From: Casuarius casuarius
Taxonomy: Eukaryota > Chordata > Aves > Casuariiformes > Casuariidae
Direction of reading: 5' to 3'
Assembly: GCA_003342895.1 (NCBI GenBank)
Contig: PTFA01000338.1
Span: forward strand, 279,279 to 343,278
DNA: 64,000 nt
Notes under the pieces: generated by a model
What the model was told of the DNA's origin: nothing
What the model saw: only the letters and a program-made list of their open reading frames with translations
Database searches by the model: none
Translations under genes and position numbers: made by a program
Shown here: piece by piece, positions 12,681 to 24,850 of the stretch
Layout of the letters: the number at the start of each line of letters is the position of its first letter
Position numbering within the stretch: the first letter of the stretch is position 1

Positions 12681-14459
12681 AATAGATGGAGCTATTTTAT
12701 TCTCTCTCTCCAGTGAGAGATAGCTATTCTTTCTTCTTTCTTTTTTTTTTTTTTTCCATCCAAGCTGTTTGCAGAAAAGATCTCAGAAATGAAAAACAAA
12801 ACAACAGCAAAAAAAACCAAAAACAAAAACAGAGAGCTCTGGAGATGTCACTTGGTAAATCACAATCAGCTACTGCTCAGAAAAAAGATTGGCGAAAGAG
12901 CCGAGCTCAGTCTGGCTGCACTTGATGAGATAACACATGCTCTAGGACATCTATTTTATGCTGCAGCAGCTAGCTTTTAAATGTATTTCTTTTATTAATA
13001 CAGAGCTTTTCATGGTTAACATGCCAGCAGTGCTGGAGGAATGAATCTCTCAGTGCTTGGTGCCCTGCCTCGAGGCTGCAGGCGAGAGCATTTGCAGAAC
13101 TGGGGATACCCGAAGCAGAGAGGGGCTCTGCCCCAGCTGCGCTGCGTAGCTGGAGCCGTGGTCTCAGAGCTGCCCTGTTTCTGGGCCTTTTCAGAATCCT
13201 CTTTTTGGAGCCCAGCTTGGCCAGCCTTGCAGGACGCAGGCTTTCGCTGCCGTGCCCGAGCACAAGGGCTGGCGAGGAGCCGCCCACACCGTGCTCTGCC
13301 TCTTCCTGCCCATCCCTCCTGCCCAAGAGGAGCACAGGTACGATGCATCCTCCAGCCCATTCCTAGCCTACAGCTGTTTTCAGCTCAGGGGCTTCCTAAG
13401 TGAGATGCAATTTCTGTGTAACTACACATCATCGGTAGCTTTTTTCTATGAAATTGTCCGGTCTTCCTTTCAGTCCAGATGAGCTTTTATCATCCATGGC
13501 AAGGACGCTAAGTATCTGCTGCCTGTTGTGGGAAGAACTACTGTTTGCTTCAAAACCTGACTCCTCCTAGCTTCCTCCAGTGGTCTATACTTCTCATAGC
13601 AGAAGAGACACCCTGCCCACCCAAACTGTATCTCAAATTTATGAGGAATTCTCTTCCCTCTTCCACCTGCTGCAGGTTTGCCCATCCTTGCTATAAACTA
13701 CAGGTGGGGACCAGCCCATCGCACTTGCACTCCTATCTTGCAGGTGATGCTCCTGAAATTAGTGGCAGTAGAGAGGGTCTTACTGGAAATAGGGTTAATT
13801 AGCCAGATGAAGGAGGGCATTCAAAAAGGAGCAGGTAGGAGCCAGGGAAACCAAGGGGATCATGTCACCCAGAGCAGGAGTTATGTGTGCGAGAGGTCAG
13901 AGCCTGGCTTGGCCATGCAGGATGCCCAGGCAAGTGGTCGGGATCAGCCAAGGAGCTAGGGCGGGGGACACAGAGTGGCTGCGGAGCCAGGCGCCCCTGT
14001 GTTGGCGGTCCCCAGCTCTCTCCCCTCAGCCCGTGTGGCATCGGGGAGAAATCATCTCCCTGCTGTCCCATTGTGGGGTGGGAGACCCAGAGTGTGCATC
14101 AGCCACGGGGATATGAGTGCTTTGGGCTGGGGGGAGCCCCAGTTCTGCAGGCCAGGCTGGAGGGACACTGGCAGAGCTGTCACCACTTGCACAGATGCAG
14201 GTTGCATCCCCACGCAGCAGGTGCCTGTATTTCCCTTCCGCTCGCTGCTCAGCCTTCCCCAGCTCACTCGCTTCTTTTTTTCCCTTTCTGACGGTGCCCT
14301 AGCGCAAGGGGGAGGAGGTCTCCCCTGAACATGCATTCGAGAGAGCTCTTTTCATTCTGCATTTAAAAGGGAAAGAAGAAAAGCCAAAGCGAACCTGTCT
14401 CACACGTAATCTGCTGCACAAATGCCAGCTCTCAGCAATCGATAGCAAACGCTCCCGGA
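12681..14459. other. Noncoding, with poly(T) tract
   Basis: A T15 run lies at 12741-12755, followed by A-rich sequence. A MEF2-like CTATTTTATG occurs near 12.95 kb and TTTATTAATACAG near 12.99 kb. From 13.05 to 14.4 kb it is GC-rich with chance frames only. Confidence 0.5.
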
Positions 14460-14590
14460 GGGCTGTTTTCATTTCATAATATTTATTGGGTTGCTTTATT
14501 GTCAGAATCATTACAGTTCAATGTACTGCATGGATTTTGTGCCAACTGTGCTTAGTTTGTCTTGTCTTTAGCACTGCACACAGCTTGCAT
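14460..14590. promoter_or_regulatory. Putative conserved noncoding element
   Basis: AT-rich block with a forkhead-like ATATTTATTGGG and TTTATTGTCAGAATCATTAC, flanked by GC-rich DNA. The call rests on base composition and motifs. Confidence 0.3.
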
Positions 14591-14723
14591 GGGGCCGCGG
14601 TTACACCCGGGCTGGGACTGCTCTTAACGTGGGCTCCTCTCCGTGTGACAGGGGCAAGTTATTGCTCTTCACTGGGTGTCTGTCCCCCCTCCCAGGATAA
14701 ACCATGGCTTTTCTAGCTAGCTG

Positions 14724-14826
14724 CAGCCTCCCAGGGCAAGGACAATCTCTGTACGTACAGCATCTGGCACACAAGACTTGTGATCTTGGTTGACCTGCTG
14801 GATGCAAAGCAGTCAAAGTAATAGAG
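14724..14826 (+). repeat. Amniote SINE / MIR-like 3' fragment
   Basis: The text GGGCAAGGACAATCTCTGTA followed by GTACAGCATCTGGCACA and a later GGTTGACCTGCTGG follows the 3' module of amniote MIR/AmnSINE-type elements (gcagggac...tgtctgtacagcgcctagcacaatgggg). Confidence 0.5.
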
Positions 14827-15065
14827 CCCAAAAGGTGAAGGAGCTGTGAAATGGTCACAGGGGAACTGTGGGGAAGGGAGTGACATGGAAAGATGGGAAT
14901 GAGGTCAGATGAGGGGTTACAGACAGTGGCTGGGGTTAAACATAACCTCTCCTGTGGGCAGAGCACCATGGAGAGAGGGGCTAGGACGGGAATCAGGCCA
15001 GGATAACCAGTCAGCAGAGGAGCTGCCGCACCCCTTGCGATGCTGGCACATTGCAGTGCTGCCTG

Positions 15066-15165
15066 CTGCAAACTGGGGAGCTGCAAGGATGTGACCATGT
15101 ACCCATCGCCCTGCACCCTGCTCCAAACTGGAGAGCTGCAGGGACATGACCATGCACCCCTTGCC
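15066..15165 (+). repeat. Short tandem duplication, period about 55 bp
   Basis: An AAACTGGGGAGCTGC...GACCATG block starting at 15070 recurs at 15125 as AAACTGGAGAGCTGC...GACCATG. The two imperfect copies are the source of a repeated peptide in the overlapping minus-strand open frame. Confidence 0.75.
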
Positions 15166-15649
15166 CCGGACCACTCCATTTCCCTTCCCCACTCCTCAGG
15201 GCTGCCTGTGGATTGCGAGGGGAAGAGGAGGAGGCTGAAAGGCTCCCTCATGTCCCCAGCCACCCCCCGGGACACAGTCCCTCCTGGACTGGCCCCAGCA
15301 GGGATGTCCAGAGGAGCAGAGGGACGGGACAGCTGGGCTGTCCCCGGTGCAGGAGGTGCCGAGCTGGGAAGGGAAGCAGACGACTCCAGAGGAACAACAA
15401 CATCTCTCCTGCAGCAGGTGTTGAACACTCACGCTCTGGAAAAGCCCGTAATTTCTGGCTATAAAGGGAGCCTCCGGCGCCGTTTACTCATGGGCATGTA
15501 ACAAACCCTGGGAGCGACTGAGGTTCATCACAGCCGGCAGCAGAGGAGCACGGCAAGGATGCTCGCCCAGAGCCAGGCACACGGGCACCCCAGCACATCC
15601 CCGGGGGCTGTGGGGAGCCCGGGAGGCTGTGCAGGGCCACTGTCCTCCC
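15166..15649. other. Noncoding, with TATA-like site and short open frame
   Basis: TATAAAGGG lies at about 15460 and GC-rich sequence follows. An ATG in fair context at 15559 opens a 94-codon plus-strand frame that runs into the AT-rich element downstream. No family is recognised, so I do not call it a gene. Confidence 0.3.
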
Positions 15650-15965
15650 CACCGCCAACCGCGGCCAATTGTTTAGCGCTGTTATTGCCCGCGCGTGTCA
15701 GGAGTTATTATGCTGACGTGCAAGCCGTTCTCTCGTGTCTCACTTTATTTTTTCTTTTCTTTTCAATTACTGCCTGCACGCTGCCTTCCCAATTGCCCGG
15801 CGGGCCTTGGCTCACCTGCCTGCTGAGCATAATTTGTTTTTAATGTATGGCTCTGGCAAATTTTCCTCTCCCTCTCTCTCTTTCTTTTTTATTAGATAAA
15901 ACAATGATTATTTTTCCTATTCACATTTATAATTAATTCCTCACCTGATGGCATCTCAGCAGAGC
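15650..15965. promoter_or_regulatory. Putative conserved noncoding element
   Basis: Sharp shift to AT/pyrimidine-rich text. It contains CCAATTGTTTAG, GTTATTATGCTGACG, AGCATAATTTG, TTATTAGATAAAACAATG (a GATA-like and a SOX-like core close together) and TTTATAATTAATTCC. Several homeodomain cores lie within 300 bp. This is one of the stronger enhancer-like blocks of the window. Confidence 0.42.
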
Positions 15966-17950
15966 AGGAGGGGCTGAGCAAGGCATCCTCAGAGAGGCAA
16001 GACAGGCAGCACTTCCCTGCACCTATGATTAACCCCTTCTGCAGCCCCAGAGACCAGCAAGGCATCCAAGGATGAACAGCTCCAAGGGCACATCCAGCCC
16101 TACCAGGGTGAGATACCTACTGTGCTCACTTAAAGCTGTTGAGCTTGCCTCTAACCTGGGGCTGCCAAATCTCAGCCAGAGATCAGTCCCGAGGAGGCTG
16201 GGGAACAGGGCAAAGTGGCCAGAGATGGGCTGGAAACATGTTGCGGAGCTTGTAATGACCTCACTGCTCCACTCCTCCAAGGCAAGGGGGTATTTACAAG
16301 CGTGTGTTTATACTCTTTTACTTTGGTGGGTGGTGATCCCTGAGTGATGCTCATAGCTGGGGAGCACCCAGAGGAGCCCTTCATGCCTCCAGCCCGCCCC
16401 AGGTACGGGGGCAGAGCTTGGGAACGCAATTCCTGCACTGGGACTGCCTCTAACCCCCCGCACCTTTGCCCTTGTCGCAGGGGGCTGCGAGGACAGAGAC
16501 GCTCCACTCACAGCCAGGAGAGAGGCTCGAGTACCCGCAAAGCCAGCAGCCGATTTGTGCAGAAGCTGCTGTTCAAAGGCACCACTGTGCTGGGACACAG
16601 CAGGGCCACACTAATCTCCTCCTTGTACCAACACCTTCATGCTTTCAAGAGGATGCAGTGCCCAGGGACCCCCAAAACATCTTCACACAGCTTCCCAATG
16701 GAGCAAGGAAAGCAATTGCTCTTTGAAAGGCAAGCCAAGGAGGAAGACAGCTGCCCCTAATGACCCAATCCATCAAGCTAGCACTGGCTGCATCGCTCAG
16801 CTCCTAAAAGCTCCTGATCGTCAGTGATTATCAAAGCTAGTCATGTGCATTTTGATCAGGCACGATCAAAGCTGAGTGCAGCCTCAAGAGTTGTAAAAGC
16901 CTGTGCAGAGCAATCGGTGCAGAGCCCTGGGCACGGGTCAGGAGGGAGCCAGCAGGCCACAGGCTGTGCCCCTGCCCTTGCCAGCCCGTGAGCGAGCAGC
17001 TTGGTTCAGAGCTGCCTGCAGAAGAGAGGCCTGCCAGGGATGTCCGCAGAGCCATGTTGGCAAGAAACATATAGAGGTCTTGGGAGACAGCTGGGGCAGG
17101 AGACTCCCCCTGTATATTGGGGTGAAACCTGCAGAAGGAGAGAAAATGGCCAGGAACAGGGCTTCTAGTCCTGTTTTGGTCACCAAATTATTTGGGGCTA
17201 ATGAGTTAATATAGTCCATGCTCAATTCCTTGTCTGTAAAACCAAGAAAATGCAAGGGACAAAATTCACTTAGAGCAGAAGATATTCAGCCACTGTTCAG
17301 GAAAAGGCCTGGCAAGTACTGCAGCAGGGCGAACATGAGGTTGTCCGGGCATCTGTGTAGTGGTATAAATGAAAATGCAAATAAAATCATAGCAGTTAGC
17401 AATTCATAAACAGATGAACACCAGTACGTGTTTGAGACCTGCTGGTTGACACAAGATCTGGCTGGTTATTGTGGAATGTGTGTTTGCAGTGGGTGACTGC
17501 CTGTGAACCAGGTGCCTGCAAGATTCGGCTGCGGTGATGAGACGCGTACAGTCACATTTGCTTCGATTTCACATTCCTGCAAGCTTTTCCTCATACAGGA
17601 CACTTTGCATCTGAGGAGGTGTTTGGTGTATCTCAAAGATCTGGTTTGCAGCATTTTATCTCATATTACAGTTTCCAATCGTGCTAAAGACTGTCCTATA
17701 ATTTCGAGATTGCACCTGCTGTAGTGCTCAGAGCCCAGAGAGGAGAGGGGCAGCACTGAAACAGGCAGACAGAGGTGAAATGCCAGCAGGATTTGAGCTT
17801 TTCACCCATTTCCAGCCCTCTGTACACACAATGCCCTGTTGGATCAGGGTGCTGGAGCTCTGGCTCTTGCCTCCCTCCTACTCTGTACCAGGCCAGCATC
17901 CCCCGGCCCTGCCCCGAGGGCGAGATTGCTCTGATCTTGCATGCATGGGA
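15966..17950. other. Noncoding, no gene recognised
   Basis: Mostly GC-rich, becoming AT-richer at 17.2-17.7 kb (for example AATTATTTGGGGCTAATGAG near 17.19 kb). No exon or repeat family was assigned. Confidence 0.5.
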
Positions 17951-17954
17951 ACTA

Positions 17955-18035
17955 TGGCAGAAGACAGATTAAGAAAGTTGTCCAAGGTTATGTAGAGAGT
18001 CAGTGGGAGACTGAGCAACAGGGGACAGTCGCAAG
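17955..18035 (-). repeat. MIR-like SINE fragment
   Basis: GATTAAGAAAGTTGTCCAAG followed by GTTATGTAGAGAGTCAGTGG is the reverse complement of the MIR core (cactgactagctgtgtgaccttgggcaagt...). It is diverged. Confidence 0.6.
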
Positions 18036-18689
18036 GGGTGAGCACCCTGCAGGACTGCTAAAGACCTTCCCCTTGCCAGCAGGCTTTCCAATTAGGGGGA
18101 CCACTCACATCTGGGCTCTTTAGGGCTTCTGTTTATTTAGGGGAGAGGAAGCAATGAGTGTGGTAATGTTTGGGGTCTGTGCTGGGCTGAGGGGATATGT
18201 CTCTTGGAGAAGGGCTGTGGTATTGAAGGAGGTGAGGGGGACCATAGGTCTTGGGGGGAGCAAAGCCAAGGTTGTGCTTGGGCACTGGGTTGTGTGTGCT
18301 GTTGTGTGGCTGCAGCAAAGTTTGTTCAGTGCTGGGTGGGGGGGATGCAGGAGTATGGGAAGCTGCTGGCTTTTAATAGGAAAAATTGTCCATCTTCATC
18401 CTGTGAGTCTCTTGCATTGCCCCAGCGACTAAAGGTGATAGCTGTCACTGCCTGCAGGACCCCCCTTCTCTATGGGACCTGAGCTCTTCCTGAGCTCTAT
18501 ATTCTGGGGAAAACTGCCCCTTTCCACCCCTGAAATGAGTGGGTCTGACACACTGCGAGGACCCTTGAGTGAGGAAGGAGGGGGCTTTGGAGGAGGCCGG
18601 TGTTCCATGCTCTGAGCTGTTACATCCCTTTTGCAGTGCTGGACTTCCTCCCTTTGGGCTGAGCCTCGTGCCAGCGACACAAAGTGCTT
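18036..18689. other. Noncoding, G-rich on the plus strand
   Basis: Guanine-rich text with several GGGGG runs at 18.2-18.36 kb. No gene was recognised. Confidence 0.5.
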
Positions 18690-18790
18690 GAAGGGTTAGT
18701 GGTGCCTGTAATTAGCAGTTAATGCGTCTGACTCCCCAGGCTTGATTACTTCACTGTCATTAAGGCAACCTGTAGGATGTCCTCGCAAAC
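18690..18790. promoter_or_regulatory. Putative conserved noncoding element, short
   Basis: About 100 bp with CTGTAATTAGCAGTTAATGC, TTGATTACTTC and TGTCATTAAGG in GC-rich surroundings. Three homeodomain-type cores occur within 60 bp. Confidence 0.33.
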
Positions 18791-21769
18791 ACAACACCGC
18801 CGTCCCCCCAGCCGCTCTGAACCACAGGAGCCGTGGCAGGGCTGAGGGTCTCCTCCCTGCTGTGTGTCTCAAGCTGCGCGTTCCCACAGGGCAATCATCG
18901 TGCTGGGACAGGTCTCAGGCAGCCGGTGAGCCCCTGCTCTCACACCAAGCCTCAGCCCAGCCAGGCCTGGGTCTAATCCTTTCTTTAAAACAGCTGATGA
19001 TAGCTTCCACTTACTCCCCAGCAACTGATTCCTGTGCTAAGCTATCTGCATCATTGGAAAATGTCCCCTAATGCCTTACCTAAATCTTCCCCGCTGAGCG
19101 CCTGTGATTGTTTTTGTCCTGTGCCTGGTGGAGGCGAGATCTATCTATTCCAGTCCTTTTTGCAGCTCCCTTTTATGTGTCTGGAGGCTGCTCTCATCCC
19201 CGCTCTGCTTCCCCCTGCTCTGGATTAAGTTGTCTTTATTCTTGCAATCTTCCCTCCTAGGCCAAGGCTTTTTTCACCCTTGAAAGACTTATGAAAGTCT
19301 CTGGAACTGGGACAGTTCTAATGTTCAGGGAAAAAGGGGATGCTGCTGGTTTTGTTGTGTCCTTAAACAAAAACCTAGAGGAAGAACTCAAAGAAGAAAG
19401 CACCTGGGCTGGAGAAAGTGCTGGGGAGGAGAGAGGGGGAAGAGAGGGAGCTGGCGGCTCTGTGGCTTTGGACAGACCTATTTGCCAAACCCCTCCAACT
19501 TGGGGGGTGGCAGTGACAGTAGCGTGGAGGTGGAGGGTGGCACTTTAGCCACCGCATCCTGCAGAACTGCTCTGAGCACGGCTGGGGAAAGGGCTCATCA
19601 CAGCTCCCAGGTGCTCACAGCAGTAGCAATAGACTAGTTAATCCACTGATTTGGGATAATGTCTTGTGAAAAGCATGAACCCCCAAAGGAGTCTTCCGTG
19701 ATGTTCTGCTCAACACGCCAAGACCCAAAGCTGCTACAGAAAGCGTGACAGAGAGCCAGCATCAGGGAGCTGAAGGGATAGTTCTCACCAGGGGATTTCT
19801 GCTGCTGCTGGCTGTTGGGTCTCTGTCACCGCTGGAGATACTTCCAGCGTGCTGGTGCAGAGCGGAGGGGATGCCAGGATGTCTGGGAGTGATGTCTAAC
19901 TTCTGGCATCCTTTCCTTTGCAGCAAAGCACTCAGAGCTCAGCCACTGATGCAGAGCCATCCCGAAATGTTAGAACTGGCATTAGCGTGATTAAAGCTCT
20001 AATGAGATGAGATGAAATGCATGGACCTGGTCAGCATGCTGCACTAGGCACCTCATGATATGTAAAGAGATTTGAGCTTCTTCTGAAAGAGGTAAATCTT
20101 TTTCTTTCCCTCCACCTAGCTATGTCCCCAGAAGGAAATTGGAGCAGACTGAAATTTGTCCTGTGTGCATTTACTTCCATTCAGAGCTTCCTGGAGGTGA
20201 TGAAATCGTGTCTAGTTACATAATGTCTGCATTTTTCATGTTTGGGTTCCTGTTTTTATCTGTAGAGATAGGTTATCTCCTGTTTAAAGATATTAAAATC
20301 ACAGCAGCAAACAGCGTTCCTGGGGGGGTCTCTGCAGCCTGGCTGGCTCTCATCCTTGCCCCTAAACCCGTATTGATGGTGAAAGCTTTAAACATGGGTG
20401 AGTGTGGTACACCCGTTCTGGCCATTTGGCTCGATAGCACAAAGCTGTGGTCTCCCTCCTGCATGGCACTTCGGATGTTTTGTGGGGAATCTGTAGATGA
20501 CTATTTCTCAACATGTTCTCCAGGAGCTCTGGGGCGCACATGGGCATCTTGCAGAGGTCCACAGAGAGACCAAGGCAATGGTCAAGGTGCTTTAATACAC
20601 CAGAGGTCTGCATCTCTGCTGGATAATGTGTAGAGGCCCCCAAACCAAACCAGTTTGAAATGTAGTTCTGCAGGCAGAGTGGGAAAGGAGTGCTTGATCT
20701 GCTCAGACTGGCTAATGGCAGCAACAGGACATGGGACGTGAGCTGCAAGTTGATAACCAGAGTGAAACATTTAGAGGGGCCTTGTAGCAGACATGGCTTT
20801 CCCAGGAGGGCTACGTGGCCTCTGGCTGCCCAGCCGTCCCATCTTCTCTGCCCAGTGCCTCCTACACATGGGGGGATGCTGGAAATGGTGGGAGCTGTGA
20901 AACCAGCCCCAGCTGCAAAACATGGACAGCATGTAACTGCACCAGCACAGATGAGCATTTTCTCCTGCAAAGTGAAGGGGCTGTGGTGGAAAATATACCC
21001 TTCCCTGTTCATATCTCTTGATGCTGTTCATACCTCTGGATGGTACCTCCCCATGCTGTTCCAGCCACTGCCTTGAAGAGCTGTTTGGTTAAAGACCTTG
21101 GGGACCTATGGGCCTGATACAAGGCTCAGAGCCAGGTGCCCCAGCATGTGAGGCAATGCCCTGTTTCTCAGTGCAGTTGTTGAGACCTCTCTCAGGCTGT
21201 CCACCTTCCCCTCTCCTGATGTATTTCCTAATGAGGTTTCCATGTGAACACTCCAGCCTCCAGCCAGACTGGTCCAGAGGGAAATGGGCCAGGCTTCAGA
21301 AGAACTGGCTTTTAAGGGTCCTGTTGGGCACACAACACTATGTGGCAGCTGAGCCAGACACCCACGGTGGGGACCAGCCCCTGCAAGCCAGAAGTCATGA
21401 GAGACCCTAGTCGCAGGTGAATCAGCTATCTGAGATGCCTCTGCAGAAATCCCACCGCTGGCACCAATGGAGCTAGTCCCCATGGCAGCACAGACATAAG
21501 TGGGGCTCTGCTATGGACTAATGAGATCTTCTGAGAGGCCTGGCCATTGCAAGCTGGGATGTCTGCCCAGTGCCCCAGGGACACCCAGGAGACAGCTCCT
21601 CCCATACAGGGTGATATACAAGTCTCTCCAATACATTAATGTCAATTTTCCACTCCTCAAAACTGAGCTGGATGTTTCCAAAGCCAGTGGCTTAGCAGCG
21701 CATCCCTGCTGCGAAGGTTTTAATGATGCCCCGCTTCAGGGCTGATGCTCTGAAAGTACATGGCCAGAG
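18791..21769. other. Noncoding, no gene recognised
   Basis: Mixed composition. The 20.14-20.63 kb plus-strand frame has a hydrophobic stretch but no family resemblance or splice context. Nothing else was recognised. Confidence 0.5.
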
Positions 21770-21960
21770 TCGATGGCAGCTTTCAGTGCCAGACTTTGCA
21801 ATCTGATGAGCTGCCATTCCTAATTGCTGATTAATTAAGATTTGCATATGTGGTTGAAATCAGCTGGCTATGGCTGCCGGCAGAACCCAGACAGCTGACA
21901 AACATTAACTGTCGCACCACAAAAAACCTCTTGGTTCCTCTGCTCAATCCAACACAGTTA
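21770..21960. promoter_or_regulatory. Putative conserved noncoding element with octamer and paired E-boxes
   Basis: In about 190 bp it holds CCTAATTGCTGATTAATTAAG, an octamer-type ATTTGCATAT (about 21840), CAGCTG E-boxes near 21862 and 21892, AAACATTAACTG and a RUNX-like ACCACA. This density of developmental motifs is higher than elsewhere in its neighbourhood. Confidence 0.45.
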
Positions 21961-23879
21961 TTTTAGATCACTCATTGGAAGGAGATGTTTCAGAAGCACC
22001 CATTAACTCATGTGAGCGCATGAGAGACTGTACGCTAGGCTTGCAGGGAAAATGTCTGTTCGCATACCTAGGAATATTTGAGATTTCAGGAATATTTCCT
22101 GTCTCATACTGAGAAAAGAATGCAAAATCTTTTATTTTCCTGCAAGCTGGCAGTTCAAGGGCAGAAGGAAGGCAACTGATGTAGCTTGGTTTGATCATTT
22201 CGAGTAGTTTCATGCTAGTCTCAATTTTTTTGTTTGTTTGTTTAAACTTACTCCAATTTTGAGACAAGCCCATATTGATTCATCTGCAGCTTTCTGGCTT
22301 GAAAATACCTTGGCAGACAGTTTCACTTTATAGTTATCGTTACTTTTGCCCCCAAAAATTTCTGAGCTGGGAAATTTTTTTGTAACCAACTCTGTTCTGC
22401 AAATAGTTTTGGTTTTGCTGAACCAGTGTTCTGGGCAAACACAACGTTTGAAGCTCCAGATATGTGGCGCGTAAGTGTATCCTTGTCTGTGGACACATGC
22501 ATATTTTTATGTCTTCACTCGATTGTGTTTATTTTAGGCAAGAAAGTGAGGATTTAATATCAGCTGGTTGCACAAAACAAGCTGGGAAGTTTTTATTTTG
22601 GCTTAGTTGTACTGCTGAATATCCCACGCTTTCACCACCACAGCTCAGGCTTTCTCCTGGCTCATAGTCACGGTCTGGGAAGTGCTGGACCTCCTGAGAC
22701 CCTCCAAAGGGTCTGTTTTCCCAGCCACAGCCCAGAGTTCTGGTCACATCACCCAGTGTCTGAGGCATGACCAGCGTGGTGTTCTTGGAGAATGAGCTCC
22801 TTGGACGATACGATGGTCACAAAAAATCAGAAAAATGGATGGAGAAAAGGGGACCACTGCACTTGATACAACAAAGCTGAGTAAATCCTGCCAGCGACTC
22901 CAGTGATGGGAAGGACTTCTGTTTTTTACCCCGCTCATGTGCATGAGTGGGAAATGGCCTGCTGCTGTAGAAAAACGTGTCCATTAGCTTCACTTCAGGG
23001 GCCCATCTGGGAAGACCTTGCCATCACATTGGGTCTGTCTGTCTATCTGAGTTTATTTGGCTCTGGTGATCCCTTACCTGATCGTGTTATGAAGCCTAAG
23101 TCTAAACCCAACTTGATTCCTGGGCCAGCTGTGGTATTTGGGAGCTCTGATTTTTACCTTGTTATGCTGGGAAAAGCCTGAGCCTATATGTACTTAAAAA
23201 TGTGCTTTTGCCAAGATTGCTTGTTTTGTTCAGGGACTAGTTGGTGCAGTCTGGAGAAGGAGCATCAGCGTAAGCTGTGCCCAGGTTAGGAATAGCTCAA
23301 GGGATTTATTTTTCCTTTTGAGCATTTCAAAATCATGGCACATTTAAAAAATTCAGCCAAGAGCTAAGGCCAGGATATGTTCTTCAGTCTCCTCGCTAGG
23401 TTTGATGAGCTGGGGGCTTGTTGTCTGCTTTGTTTTGCTCCTGTGCTACAACACTAAATTAGCTAAAACAACCTGAAAATTGGACCAGCAGCCACCAGCA
23501 GGGAGAAATGTTGGTTCGATGTGTGGCTGCTGAGCAGGACCATGGCACGCAGACAAAAGACAAAGTGCAAGGCAGTGCCAGGGTTTGGTCTCGTTGGCCA
23601 CCTCAGTGCGGCTGTCAGCTCTGGCTGTGGCAACGCAGCCCCCGGGAGCTGCGCACGGTGCCGCTCTGGGCTGTTCCACCTCCGCAATGCCCCAGAAGCA
23701 GCTGCATTTCTGTGATGACTGACACGACATCTCTACCCTGGAAGGTAAAGTGTCCTTCTGGACGAAGGAAACTCCTTGTCTCAGCTCTACTCTGCTCTGT
23801 TTCCAGCCTCCAAAGTGAAGGGAATGCCTTTTTTTCTTTTCCAGTGTGCCAGACTCCAGCCATCTCCTCCATTTGGCTG
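21961..23879. other. Noncoding, AT-richer
   Basis: AT-rich at 22.05-22.55 kb, including TTTTTTTGTTTGTTTGTTT at 22.23 kb, then mixed. No gene or clear repeat family was recognised. Confidence 0.5.
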
Positions 23880-23899
23880 CAGCCAGCAGCAGGCTTAGA

Positions 23900-24070
23900 A
23901 GTACCAGGTTTAATTAAAACTATCTTTTATGTTCCAACGCAAGCCTGATTTCCTCTACCTGGTGAGAAATGGCCCTCGTCTCAATCAGCAATTGAAGTCG
24001 GAGATTGCTGTGCTGAGCAGAACGGGTGCCACTTTCTGTTAATTAAAGCTCAGTGCTGGGCTTTGCATGG
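23900..24070. promoter_or_regulatory. Putative conserved noncoding element
   Basis: Contains GGTTTAATTAAAAC, ATCAGCAATTGAAG and GTTAATTAAAGC within 170 bp. The call rests on motif density and composition. Confidence 0.33.
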
Positions 24071-24619
24071 CTATGCGAGTTCGGGAGTGGCTGGGAAGTC
24101 TCTCTGGACACACAGGTGTAGCAAAGGGACACGGGTGCTGACAGGATCCAGGGGGAAACCTGTCATGTGCCGTTTTGCCTTGGCAATTTCCAAACCAAAA
24201 CAAAAGACCCTTAGAGTTTTTTTCTCTCTCACAAAAGTGCTTTTGTAAGTGTTTGGAGAGCCTCTGCGAAACGTACAGCCCCTCCAAGTGCAAGCACAGA
24301 GTTGGCGTTATTGAGAGTTTTCCTATTCGATTGCATCTCCGATCCCTCCAGGACTTCTCTCCGCCTGACTTTCTGCTCTCCTGCTGGATGCCAGAGTTTT
24401 CCTCCCTGCCGCAAGTGCCTGGAAGGTCCTTCTTTGCCTCAACCACCGTGATGCTCTCCCCGCAGCTGCACCGTGAGATACCTCATGCTGGATGCAGCAC
24501 TGCCCCTTCAGATGTCCTGCAGCAATATCTGGTGGAACTGGGCATTTCCCAGCGTTTGGCATGAGGAGAGGAAGTGAGGGATTTCTCTTGGCTGGCAGAT
24601 GGCTCAGCCAGGCCAACTC
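24071..24619. other. Noncoding, no gene recognised
   Basis: Balanced composition, no recognised features. Confidence 0.5.
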
Positions 24620-24850
24620 TAAACAAGAGTTACAGCTGAAATAATGGGATCACTTAAAACATAGATTTGCAATGGTGGAATAAAGTTACAGAAAGACAAG
24701 CAAAACAGCTTTAATAATACTCTGCTTAACAATAAAGATTCCCCCCTTGCTGCATCAGCACCTCATTTAGCTTCTTTCTATATCTTACATTAACCTGTAA
24801 TCTCCCTCTATTAATATAAGATGAAATTTCTTTCTATAAAATACTTCTTT
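24620..24850. promoter_or_regulatory. Putative conserved noncoding element
   Basis: Long AT-rich block with CTTTAATAATAC, TTAACAATAAAGATTC, CATTAACCTGTAATC and CTATTAATATAAG. It is bounded by GC-rich DNA and carries no open frame. Confidence 0.3.

Noticed and set aside
14601..15428. 275-codon minus-strand open frame with repeated peptide
   Set aside because: The peptide repeat reflects the 55-bp DNA tandem duplication; no known domain.
20139..20633. Plus-strand frame with a hydrophobic stretch
   Set aside because: A hydrophobic stretch from T-rich DNA only; no start context, splice sites or family match.
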